This document shows, piece by piece, positions 33,198-40,444 of a stretch of 59,437 nucleotides of DNA; the stretch's first letter is position 1; the number at the start of each line of letters is the position of its first letter. A program made the translations under genes and the position numbers. The notes under the pieces were generated by a model, which made no database searches, had not been told where the DNA came from, and saw nothing but the letters and a program-made list of their open reading frames with translations. The DNA is taken from contig JAILZP010000019.1 of the NCBI GenBank assembly GCA_023512435.1, positions 1-59,437 on the forward strand. The letters run 5' to 3'. The stretch comes from Peptococcaceae bacterium. Lineage in GTDB: Bacteria; Bacillota; Desulfotomaculia; Desulfotomaculales; Desulfocucumaceae.

Positions 33198-34058
33198 TTA
33201 TGGAAAGAGAAAGTCTAATTTAGCAGCCCTGAATAGAATTATCAATAAAGCTATTGCGACAACCGGAAATAAAATTAGGTGGTATGGGGTAATTTCTACT
33301 TGTGGCAAGAATATGCCAGAGTACCCTATCGCCCAGTTCACCGCAACTATTGCACCAATACCGAGAGTCCTATATAGCCAAGGCATTCTCAGGCCAATAG
33401 ATAGCACTACTGTAATACTTAACATGAGTTGATATATGCTGGCAAGAATGGCCATTATTTCAGGAGTGCTAAACTGAAAGTTCGGGATTTGCAGTTTAAA
33501 GAGCTGTCCACCTCTGTTCACGACGAAAAAAAGGGCACTTTGGAGCGAAAAATACGTCAAGTGGATTATAAGTAATCTGAATGGGAGTGATTGCTGCTGC
33601 TTTTTGAGTCCTTTCCAAAGCCAATTACTTATGGCGTACAATATAATTAGTCCAACTCCGGTATAGATGGATTTCCACCAAAAATGCTGGTATATGCCTA
33701 TCACCGTAAAAAACCAGTCGATACAAGTAAAGATAGTGGCAATACACAGGGTGGAACGCCAGGAAAGCGAGAAGGCATTAATAACTACTGCCGAGGCCGG
33801 AACTATGAATAAATCTGATATAAATGCTCCCAAGAAATTGTCTGCGCCTGGCGGAAAAATTAAAATGCCTGGCTTATACATGTATCCTTTCGTCGCAAGC
33901 ACAAAAACCTCAAATGGATGAATTATACTGAATATACTAAGGTGCAATACAAGTAGCTTCCAGTCTTTTCGGTGTTGTAATGCCAAGATAAGCAAGATGA
34001 GGCTGACTATAACAAGCCCAGAATACCAATATGCTGCTGGCACTCCATCACATCCCAC
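33198..34058 (-). CDS. Orphan polytopic membrane protein
   Basis: A 286-residue AT-rich gene for a protein with about seven to eight hydrophobic segments. It has no soluble domain and no motif I recognise; aromatic-rich loops (WFFTVIGIYQHFWWKSIYTG) and a conserved-looking HPFEVFVLATKGYMYKPGILIFP resemble unnamed Firmicute spore-former membrane proteins. The start is GTG 34058 or a later GTG; neither has a clear ribosome binding site. It is alone on the minus strand between plus-strand genes. Confidence 0.55.
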   Translation of the reverse strand: MGCDGVPAAYWYSGLVIVSLILLILALQHRKDWKLLVLHLSIFSIIHPFEVFVLATKGYMYKPGILIFPPGADNFLGAFISDLFIVPASAVVINAFSLSWRSTLCIATIFTCIDWFFTVIGIYQHFWWKSIYTGVGLIILYAISNWLWKGLKKQQQSLPFRLLIIHLTYFSLQSALFFVVNRGGQLFKLQIPNFQFSTPEIMAILASIYQLMLSITVVLSIGLRMPWLYRTLGIGAIVAVNWAIGYSGIFLPQVEITPYHLILFPVVAIALLIILFRAAKLDFLFP

Positions 34059-34184
34059 TTTGTATGATGGATAAGATTATAGAAAAATTTTATCCAGATG
34101 CACAGAGAATGATGCGGAGTAAACAATGACTTTGATTTTTTGTTCATTTTCTGGATTTCGGCCAGGGTTTTTTATGCAACCCCG

Positions 34185-34218
34185 TTGGGCGGATTGGGAA
34201 ATTTCCCCGTCCGCCCAA
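34185..34218. repeat. Palindromic repeat, copy 1
   Basis: An imperfect palindrome TTGGGCGGATTGGG ... CCCCGTCCGCCCAA followed by ACTTCT. A second copy with the same arms and the same 3' TCTTCT context lies at 34816-34850, on the other side of the coiled-coil gene. Confidence 0.65.
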
Positions 34219-34337
34219 ACTTCTCAAAAACGAAAAAATTTTTAGCAAACTAGCCGCCGGGTGTTACGGAACAGTGAGGGCACTTCCTCGACACCTGCGA
34301 AATTGGATGATATAATATTTTCCAGGAGGGAACCCGG

Positions 34338-34748
34338 GTGGACGAAACATTAAAACAAATATTGTCCGAGCTTCAACAACTTAATAAACGTGTAGACAAG
34401 CTGGACGGCAGAATAGACTCCCTGGAGGCCGGCCAAAAAGAACTGTATCAGCTATTCAGCGGTTTGGAAGAACACACCAAAGTAACAAGGAGTATGGTTG
34501 TAAAACTTGCCGAAGATGTTGACCAACTCAAAGGCAGTGTGACAAGACTCGAAGCCGGTCAGGCCAGGCTCGAAAACGATGTGGACCAGCTCAAAGCCGG
34601 CCAGGCCAGGCTCGAAAACGATGTGGACCAGCTCAAAGCCGGCCAGGCCAGGATTGAGAGTAAAATTGATACTCAGGGAGAGTTTTTCTTAGAAAAGATC
34701 GGCAAGCAAGAGATGGAAATATACATGATCAAAAAGAAAGTAGGTTAA
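34338..34748 (+). CDS. Coiled-coil protein with 14-residue tandem repeats
   Basis: This 136-residue, almost wholly heptad protein starts at GTG behind AGGAGGG. After a LKQILSELQQLNKRVDKLDGRIDSLEAGQKEL segment it repeats DVDQLKAGQARLEN; the 42-bp DNA unit is exact at 34578-34619 and again over 33 bp from 34620, with a diverged copy before. Repeat number is therefore likely to vary between strains. No enzymatic domain is present. It probably oligomerises; the partner is unknown. Confidence 0.7.
   Translation: MDETLKQILSELQQLNKRVDKLDGRIDSLEAGQKELYQLFSGLEEHTKVTRSMVVKLAEDVDQLKGSVTRLEAGQARLENDVDQLKAGQARLENDVDQLKAGQARIESKIDTQGEFFLEKIGKQEMEIYMIKKKVG
34578..34652 (+). repeat. 42-bp exact tandem repeat inside the coiled-coil gene
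   Basis: A unit starting GATGTGGACCAGCTCAAAGC is present once in full (34578-34619) and again for 33 identical bases (34620-34652). A whole number of codons, 14 residues, is repeated, so copy change keeps the frame. Confidence 0.85.
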
Positions 34749-34815
34749 CCTTTCCACCTCCATATCCGTATAAGCCCTGAAGGAAGCAAGTTAATTGGCA
34801 AAGATTTTCGACCAT

Positions 34816-34850
34816 TTGGGCGGACTGGGGATATTCCCCTTTCCGCCCAA
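34816..34850. repeat. Palindromic repeat, copy 2
   Basis: TTGGGCGGACTGGGG ... CCCCTTTCCGCCCAA matches copy 1 at 34185-34218 in both arms. On its own it could serve as a bidirectional transcription stop between the convergent coiled-coil and ABC permease genes. Confidence 0.65.
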
Positions 34851-34902
34851 TCTTCTGCAACGCGTACCGGCAGCGATGACTTCCTTCACCCAATTTGTTC
34901 CA

Positions 34903-35742
34903 TCACCCCAGATCCTTTTTATTAAAGGCGTACACCGCCAGCATCAGCAGCGCGGCAACATAGGCCAGAGTGTACACCATCATCCACATGCTTGGCTCCG
35001 CAAAGCTGCCGAAGGGGCCCATCTGCTGAAAGGAAGCCAGGGGGTCGTCCGCCTGGGGCTTCAGCAGGATGTGCACGTTTTTGCGGTACAGTGAGTCCAC
35101 CGGCATGATCAGGCTGGATATAATCCCGGCATTCTTAAGGGGAAGGTTGTTGATCATCCACCCGATCTGCTCTATGAATCCCCCGATCACGGACAACGTG
35201 TAAAGCATAAAAACCACTGATCCTCCGGCAATGGTGGTGGTCAGGGTTGAGGACAGCAGAGACGCCGACAGCAGTACCACCGGCTGCAGGGAAAACACCG
35301 CCATGGCCCGCCAGCTCCCGGCCAGGTCCATACCGGTCAGGGTACGCACCACGGCGTATATGGCGGCGAAGAACACAGCGGCATAGAAGGCCAGAAAAAG
35401 CCCCTGGCCGAAAAACCTGCCCAGAACGATGCCGGTGCGGCTCACCGGCTTGGTGGCCACGGCCTGAATGGCGCCGCTTTCCACTTCGCCGGAAATCAGC
35501 CCGGCGGAGGAAAGGATGGCCAGGAAGGATACTATGAATCCCCCGAAGTACAGCCCTAAAAGCAGGAACTGGGAATAGATCACGGAGGCGAGAATACTGT
35601 TCTGGGACCTCTCTATGTCCCTGACCGCGTAAAATATCCCGGTCCAGTACAGCGCCAGAAAAACCAGGGCGACAATCACAGATACCAGGAGGATTTTCCT
35701 GTTGAAGGCCTCACGGAAAGTAAACCTCATTATGGTTAACAA
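34903..35742 (-). CDS. ABC-2-type transporter permease
   Basis: This 279-residue protein has six hydrophobic segments and the ABC-2 motif region SSAGLISGEVESGAIQAVATKPVSRTGIVLGRF after segment 2, which marks exporters of the NosY/GldF type. TTG 35742 is taken as start, as AGGAGG lies 7 nt upstream. It overlaps the ATPase gene by 7 nt and forms an exporter with it. It lies downstream of an ECF sigma and anti-sigma pair, so a role in the cell-envelope response is plausible. Confidence 0.88.
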   Translation of the reverse strand: MLTIMRFTFREAFNRKILLVSVIVALVFLALYWTGIFYAVRDIERSQNSILASVIYSQFLLLGLYFGGFIVSFLAILSSAGLISGEVESGAIQAVATKPVSRTGIVLGRFFGQGLFLAFYAAVFFAAIYAVVRTLTGMDLAGSWRAMAVFSLQPVVLLSASLLSSTLTTTIAGGSVVFMLYTLSVIGGFIEQIGWMINNLPLKNAGIISSLIMPVDSLYRKNVHILLKPQADDPLASFQQMGPFGSFAEPSMWMMVYTLAYVAALLMLAVYAFNKKDLG

Positions 35743-36653
35743 TCGGGATCCTCCTCCCGCAAAAGGCTGACAAAAATCTCTTCCAGGGACAGCTTTTCAT
35801 GGGCCAGCCTGTAAAGCCTGCCCCCGCCCCGGACCACCGCCTCGGCCAGCCGGGGTATTTCCTCCCTGGACCCCACTGCGGCCCTAACCGTATTACGCCC
35901 GGTTCCGATAATTTTTGAAATGCCCTTGATCTCCTCCATCAGCGCATCGCTGACGTTTTCCACCTGCAGTTCCACCACCACGCTGCCCGCCTGCATTTCG
36001 ACGGTACTGCCCTGGGCAATGATCCGGCCCCCCTTGATGAAGGCCACCTGGTCGCAAATCATCTCCACCTCGCTTAAAAGGTGGCTGTTCAGGAAAATGG
36101 TTTTACCCCTCTCCTTCAGCTGAAGGAGTATTTCCCTTACCTCCCGCCGTCCCAGGGGATCCAGGGCCGAGGTGGGCTCGTCGAGAAAAAGCAGGTCCGG
36201 GTCGGAAAGCATTGAAACGGCAATGCCCAGCCTCTGCTTCATTCCCTTGCTGTAAGTGCGCACCTTCCGCCCGGCGGCCGCGGACATGCCCGCCAGGTCC
36301 ATCACCAGGGGTATCCGGCGTTTTCTGGACTCCCGGCTCATCCCGTAAAGGGCGGCGTGAAATTCCAGCAGCTGCCGTCCGGTCATCCACTCGTGGTAAC
36401 TGAAGTTTTCGGGAAGAAAGCCGATTTTTTTCCTGGCCTCAAGGCTCCCCAGGGGCTTGCCCAGCAGCCGGGCGCTTCCCGAGGTGGGCCTGACCAGTCC
36501 CACCAGCATTTTTACCAGGGTGCTTTTACCGGCTCCGTTGGGCCCGAGAAAACCGAAGATTTGCCCCTCCGGTACGGAGAGGCAAATCCTTTCGCATCCC
36601 ACCTTGTCCCCGTATATCTTGGTCAATTCGTCCGTCTCAACAGCCAGATTCAT
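35736..36653 (-). CDS. ABC transporter ATP-binding protein
   Basis: This 305-residue ATPase has Walker A GPNGAGKST, the signature YSKGMKQRLGIA, Walker B LLFLDEPTSALDPLGRRE, the H-loop NSHLLSEVEMICD, and a C-terminal extension (about 220-305) common in ATPases paired with ABC-2 permeases. Start is ATG 36653 with GGGAG 6 nt upstream; the frame upstream of this is repeat-containing gap sequence. It pairs with the permease encoded by the next gene. Confidence 0.9.
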   Translation of the reverse strand: MNLAVETDELTKIYGDKVGCERICLSVPEGQIFGFLGPNGAGKSTLVKMLVGLVRPTSGSARLLGKPLGSLEARKKIGFLPENFSYHEWMTGRQLLEFHAALYGMSRESRKRRIPLVMDLAGMSAAAGRKVRTYSKGMKQRLGIAVSMLSDPDLLFLDEPTSALDPLGRREVREILLQLKERGKTIFLNSHLLSEVEMICDQVAFIKGGRIIAQGSTVEMQAGSVVVELQVENVSDALMEEIKGISKIIGTGRNTVRAAVGSREEIPRLAEAVVRGGGRLYRLAHEKLSLEEIFVSLLREEDPDC

Positions 36654-36699
36654 TGAATTCTCCCTTAATGATCCGGTATTGGAGACCGGGGATAGGGAA

Positions 36700-36790
36700 T
36701 TGCTTCCAATCCCCAACCCCTAATCACCAATCCCTATTGTTCCTTTATTTCCCCAATCCCCGATTTCTGATTCCTAATTCCTGATTCCCG
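36700..36790. repeat. Degenerate CCAATCCC/CCTAATTCC-type tandem repeats
   Basis: Units such as CCAATCCCC, CCTAATCACC, CCAATCCCT, CCCCGATTTC and CCTAATTCC follow each other between the anti-sigma and ATPase genes. The same family occurs at the left window edge and at 53600-53643. The last units enter the 3' end of the anti-sigma gene. Confidence 0.7.
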
Positions 36791-37916
36791 TTTTTTCCAT
36801 TGTCCGGGCAATATTCAAAGCAGTGCCCATATCCAGCCCTTCACCGGCCAGCGCGTAGATCACCCCGCCCTTCTGCCAGACCAGGGCGTTTACCGGTTTT
36901 TGCCCGGGTTCCTGGGCAACTCCCCTCACATACACCCCGTCGTCGCCGTTTATCTTCACTTCCGAATACTGCCCGGACTTTACCGGTATCAGGGCGGTGT
37001 GCTGCCAGTCCTCCACCGCCGCCAGCTGCTTCTTAAGATTCTCCGGCAGGGCGGGAATGCTCAGCAGCGCCTTGCGGACCACCTTTACGTCAACCTCCGC
37101 GGAGGTCCTCACTGAGGGGCCCTTCGACTGGGCCAGCATCAGCTTGCCGGGCGTCCCCGCATATTCGGCGGTAAACACCGGCGGCACGTCCAGGCTGAAT
37201 TCCCTGCCGTCAAGTTCAGCCGGCAGCCTTTCGGCGCTGCCCAGGGACTTCAGTGCCGCGTTAACTCCGTTCACATTCAGGGTCAGGGTCACATTCATGC
37301 CCGGCGTCATCTTCAGATCGGGCTTCCCGTACCCCGCCACCGCCGGTATTCTGAGTTCGAAACCGGCCTTTTCCCTGGCTTCTTCCAATGTAACCGGCCT
37401 CACTTCCTGCCTGCCCGAAACTTCCAGCCGGCCGAAATTCCTTATGTCAATCAGGCCGGCCCCCTCCCTCATGACGCGCTCCATCTGGATCATGTCCTCG
37501 GGGGTGATGGCAATCACGCCCATCTTGTCAACCCGGAATACGGTAAGAAATTCTCCCGCCATGGTGCGCACCGGGCCGAAGCTGAACATCGCCGCCAGTG
37601 CCAGCACGGCAGCGGCTGCGGTAAACAACTTCCTGTGTTTCATAGCTTTTTGCACAACCCCTTCAGCATTTTTATTTTTCTTTTTTACAGCCTCCAGCTT
37701 GAGCTTCTGCCAGGCAAGATCGGCGTCGTACCTCTCCCTGTCGGCGGCTAGAAACCCTTCCATGCATGACCTGACCAGCATTTCGTTTTCCATGAGCCTG
37801 CGGTACATGTTCCGGCAATCCCCGCAGGCATCCAGGTGGTCCCGCAATTCATCCGTCTCCGCCGCCGCAAGCTCGCCGTCGATATATGACTGGATCTGCC
37901 CCTGATCATAGCACAT
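36774..37916 (-). CDS. Zinc-finger anti-sigma factor with extracytoplasmic domain
   Basis: This 380-residue protein has an N-terminal zf-HC2 anti-sigma domain (HLDACGDCRNMYRRL, H-x3-C-x2-C), a coil, one membrane segment (about 95-115, LFTAAAAVLALAAMFSFG), and a large outer part with a DUF4367-like C-terminal region. It should hold the upstream-encoded ECF sigma factor at the membrane until signalled. I start it at ATG 37916 with GGAAG 8 nt upstream; it overlaps the sigma gene by 11 nt. Confidence 0.85.
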   Translation of the reverse strand: MCYDQGQIQSYIDGELAAAETDELRDHLDACGDCRNMYRRLMENEMLVRSCMEGFLAADRERYDADLAWQKLKLEAVKKKNKNAEGVVQKAMKHRKLFTAAAAVLALAAMFSFGPVRTMAGEFLTVFRVDKMGVIAITPEDMIQMERVMREGAGLIDIRNFGRLEVSGRQEVRPVTLEEAREKAGFELRIPAVAGYGKPDLKMTPGMNVTLTLNVNGVNAALKSLGSAERLPAELDGREFSLDVPPVFTAEYAGTPGKLMLAQSKGPSVRTSAEVDVKVVRKALLSIPALPENLKKQLAAVEDWQHTALIPVKSGQYSEVKINGDDGVYVRGVAQEPGQKPVNALVWQKGGVIYALAGEGLDMGTALNIARTMEKTGIRN

Positions 37917-38406
37917 TAGAGTCACTTCCTTTCATTTCCAGGATTTTATCCCTGAACCGGGCCTGGGCACGGGCGATGACGGTTCCCACCGACGCCTTCC
38001 TGACTCCTATGGCCTGCGCGATTTCTTCGTAGCTGAAGCCCGAAAACTTCATGATCAGGCACGTCCTGTCCCTCTCCCCGAGGCTTTTTAATACCCGGTG
38101 AACCATTTCGGCCTCTTCCCTCCTGATGACAATTTCCTCGGATGACGCTTCGGCACTGCAACCGGACTGAACACTGAATTCCCTCCGGGAGCGGCTTTTT
38201 TCGCTGCGCAGGTGGTTGTAGGCCAGGTTTGTGGCCACCCGGAACAGCCATCCCCTTACCCGGTCCGGGTTGCTGGGCGGCGACTGGCACAGCCTGATAA
38301 AAGCCTCCTGGGCAACGTCCTCGGCAAGGCCGCTGTCTCCAAGAATGCAGGTCAACTGCCGGCACACAGCCGGGTAGAAGCGGTGGAAAAGGTCCCTGAT
38401 ATTCAA
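37906..38406 (-). CDS. RNA polymerase sigma factor, ECF subfamily
   Basis: This 166-residue sigma factor has region 2 (residues 5-75, GLAEDVAQEAFIRLCQ ... RVRGWLFRVATNLAYNHLRSEK) and region 4 (about 105-155, LGERDRTCLIMKFSGFSYEEIAQAIGVRKASVGTVIARAQARFRDKI). It starts at TTG 38406. Its anti-sigma factor is encoded directly after it, then an ABC exporter. An ECF-like promoter precedes it, so it probably activates its own operon. Confidence 0.92.
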   Translation of the reverse strand: MNIRDLFHRFYPAVCRQLTCILGDSGLAEDVAQEAFIRLCQSPPSNPDRVRGWLFRVATNLAYNHLRSEKSRSRREFSVQSGCSAEASSEEIVIRREEAEMVHRVLKSLGERDRTCLIMKFSGFSYEEIAQAIGVRKASVGTVIARAQARFRDKILEMKGSDSNVL

Positions 38407-38464
38407 CGCCTGTTCTGCCCGCGGGAAAATGGCCGGCCACTCCCCTTCCTGGCATCTCGTATAT

Positions 38465-38493
38465 TAGACACATCCGGGGGGGAAAAAGTAACA
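38465..38493 (-). promoter_or_regulatory. Candidate ECF-type autoregulatory promoter
   Basis: On the minus strand TGTTAC (38493-38488) and TGTCTA (38470-38465) are 17 nt apart. The -35 ends in AAC-like sequence and the -10 in GTC, as in promoters read by ECF factors such as sigma-M and sigma-X. It lies about 60 nt before the sigma gene. Confidence 0.45.
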
Positions 38494-38595
38494 GTGGTCA
38501 AATATAAATTTCATTTCAATCTCCACAACATCTAAAATTAACACCGGCAAGCCGGCGGCGCAACAGAAAATTTCTGTATTCCTCATCACGGGACA

Positions 38596-38634
38596 TAAAA
38601 AAGACATCCCCGGCTTGTTTTTGACGAAGATGCC
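38596..38634 (-). terminator. Terminator after the coaD-linked coiled-coil gene
   Basis: On the minus strand GGCATC and GATGTC pair across a long loop and are followed by a T6 run (38602-38597) and AT-rich sequence. It would end transcription of the rsmD-coaD cluster. Confidence 0.4.
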
Positions 38635-38664
38635 TTCAATCAAACAACACCTATAGACAACCAG

Positions 38665-39120
38665 TTAACCGGTCTTTTTCAACCCCTTCAGTTCGGCCCT
38701 GCCGTTGCGGATTTCCGCCATGATGCCCTCTATCTTCTTTTCCAGCTCGTTTAAAATTTCATCCGCATACTCCCGGGCCCCCTGCTTGATCTCCCGGGCT
38801 ATGTTTTCGGCCCTTTCGACGGTTTCCTCGGCTTTTATCTTGGCCAGGCGGGCTATTTCACTCTCATCGATGCGCCTTTCCATCTGCTTCTGGACATCCT
38901 CCATGATCCGCCCGGCTTCCTTCTTGGTCTCGGCCAAAACCTTCTCGCGCTCCTGGATTATCCACTTGGCCTGGCGGATTTCCTCCGGCAGCGTGGTTCT
39001 TATGCGGTCCAGCATATCCAGAAGGCGGTCTTCATCCACCAGCACGCGCCTGGTCATGGGAACCTTGATGCTGTTCTCGATTATTTCCTCCAGTTCATTT
39101 AGGGCATTAAAGAGTTCCAC
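38665..39120 (-). CDS. Coiled-coil, ATP-synthase-subunit-b-like protein of the rsmD-coaD cluster
   Basis: This 151-residue charged protein is almost wholly helical (EEIRQAKWIIQEREKVLAETKKEAGRIMEDVQKQMERRIDESEIARLAKIKAEETVERAENIAREIKQ). Such proteins follow coaD in many Peptococcaceae and are often labelled ATPase or subunit b-like, but there is no N-terminal membrane anchor, so it is not a true F0 b subunit. The start is GTG with AGGAGG 8 nt upstream, 3 nt after the coaD stop. Function unknown. Confidence 0.75.
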   Translation of the reverse strand: MELFNALNELEEIIENSIKVPMTRRVLVDEDRLLDMLDRIRTTLPEEIRQAKWIIQEREKVLAETKKEAGRIMEDVQKQMERRIDESEIARLAKIKAEETVERAENIAREIKQGAREYADEILNELEKKIEGIMAEIRNGRAELKGLKKTG

Positions 39121-39123
39121 CCT

Positions 39124-39627
39124 TCATACCTCCTGACCCTTTTTCTGCAGCGCCTTAAATTTTTCAATCAGCTTTGCCTCCACCGGGGGAGGAACCATGC
39201 CTTCCACACAGCCGCCGAACATTACTACTTCCTTAACCGCACTGGAGCTTATAAATGAATATTCAGCCCTGGTCATAAGAAATAAGGTCTCCACTGAAGG
39301 AACCAGCTTTTTATTGGTAAGGGCCATCATAAACTCATTCTCAAAGTCTGAAATGGCCCGCAAGCCCCTGATAATGGCCTGGGCACCTTTTTGCCTGGCA
39401 AAATTTACGGTCAGCCCGTCAAATGAGTCAACTAGCACATTGTAATATGGCCGGAGAACTTCCACCAGCATCTCTTCCCGCTCTTTAACCGTAAAAAGCG
39501 GTTTTTTATTGGCGTTTCTGGAAACCGAGACAATGACCTCGTCAAACAGATTGGCCGCCCTTTCGATTATGTCCAGGTGACCGTACGTCACCGGGTCGAA
39601 GCTGCCCGGATAAACTGCTATTCGCAA
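39124..39627 (-). CDS. coaD: Phosphopantetheine adenylyltransferase
   Basis: This enzyme makes dephospho-CoA from 4'-phosphopantetheine and ATP. It has the nucleotidyltransferase motif PGSFDPVTYGHLDII (T/HxGH) at the N-terminus and the ISSSAVKEV motif near residue 125. I prefer TTG 39627 (LRIAVYPGSFDP), because AGGAGAGG is 9 nt upstream; the ATG at 39636 directly abuts that site. Its 5' end lies inside the 3' end of rsmD. Confidence 0.95.
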   Translation of the reverse strand: MRIAVYPGSFDPVTYGHLDIIERAANLFDEVIVSVSRNANKKPLFTVKEREEMLVEVLRPYYNVLVDSFDGLTVNFARQKGAQAIIRGLRAISDFENEFMMALTNKKLVPSVETLFLMTRAEYSFISSSAVKEVVMFGGCVEGMVPPPVEAKLIEKFKALQKKGQEV

Positions 39628-40228
39628 GGGATCCATCCTCTCCTGGGTTATTGAGGCCGTTCCGGCAACCCTGCCGGTAAAAAGAAATCAGGGTATCTCC
39701 GTATCTTTGCTGCCTTGCCAGCTGGAAACCCTTTATTTCGGAAGGAAGAACCTCCCTTTTGCCGCTTTCCGCTATTATAATCCCGCCCGGGGCAAGCAGT
39801 TCCAGATCCAGCACCCTGCTGATCACCGGTGCTTCATAGCCCATGCCGTAGGGCGGATCGAGAAACACCAAATCGAAGGCCTCACTGTTGACTTTGTTGA
39901 TTTCTGCCAACTCCTCCAGGGCCCTGTACACGTCCCTGACCATCACCCTTGATCCGGCCTCAAGCCCTGAATCCCTGAGGTTCCGGACAATGGCCCCGGC
40001 CGCCCGGGGGTCCTTTTCCACGAACACGGCCCTGCGGGCGCCCCTGCTTAATGCTTCGATGCCGATGCCGCCGGCGCCTGCAAACAGGTCCAAAAAATAA
40101 GAGTCTATGACCAGGTCTCCCAGTATATTAAAAACAGATTCCTTTACCCTGTCCGCGGTGGGCCGGCCCTTCCAACCGGGGGGCACTCTTAGCAGCCGTT
40201 TTTTCGCGCTCCCGGCTATTACTCGCAA
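39542..40228 (-). CDS. rsmD: 16S rRNA (guanine966-N2)-methyltransferase
   Basis: This RsmD methylates 16S rRNA at G966. It shows RVIAGSAKKRLLRVP, PTADRVKESVFNIL, the SAM motif LDLFAGAGGIGIEALSRGA and the catalytic DPPY in VFLDPPYGMGY. The family usually ends soon after GDTLISFY (residue about 186), but here translation continues for some 40 residues, overlapping coaD by about 90 nt in another frame. TTG is the start. Confidence 0.93.
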   Translation of the reverse strand: MRVIAGSAKKRLLRVPPGWKGRPTADRVKESVFNILGDLVIDSYFLDLFAGAGGIGIEALSRGARRAVFVEKDPRAAGAIVRNLRDSGLEAGSRVMVRDVYRALEELAEINKVNSEAFDLVFLDPPYGMGYEAPVISRVLDLELLAPGGIIIAESGKREVLPSEIKGFQLARQQRYGDTLISFYRQGCRNGLNNPGEDGSLANSSLSGQLRPGDVRSPGHNRKGGQSV

Positions 40229-40271
40229 AATGATCCTGCCTTTCCTGAAACAGCCAGCTTGTACCGGTCTT

Positions 40272-40300
40272 ATTATAACATAAACGCTTTAAAATTACAA
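40272..40300 (-). promoter_or_regulatory. Sigma-A promoter of the rsmD-coaD cluster
   Basis: On the minus strand TTGTAA (40300-40295) and TATAAT (40277-40272) are 17 nt apart, about 45 nt before the rsmD start. Confidence 0.65.
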
Positions 40301-40383
40301 AAATATGCGAAAACACGGATAAATTGCAACAACGTGAAGTATTTCGGGCTGACAAAGATATTACACCGGGCGGACAATTTTGG

Positions 40384-40413
40384 TTGACAGGAGTATGTGA
40401 AATATAGTACATT
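40384..40413 (+). promoter_or_regulatory. Candidate promoter of the TauE-like permease gene
   Basis: TTGACA (40384-40389) and TACATT (40408-40413) with an 18-nt spacer lie 32 nt before the chosen ATG. Confidence 0.45.
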
Positions 40414-40444
40414 TATAAATAAAGAGTGGTCCGAAGGGAGAACC

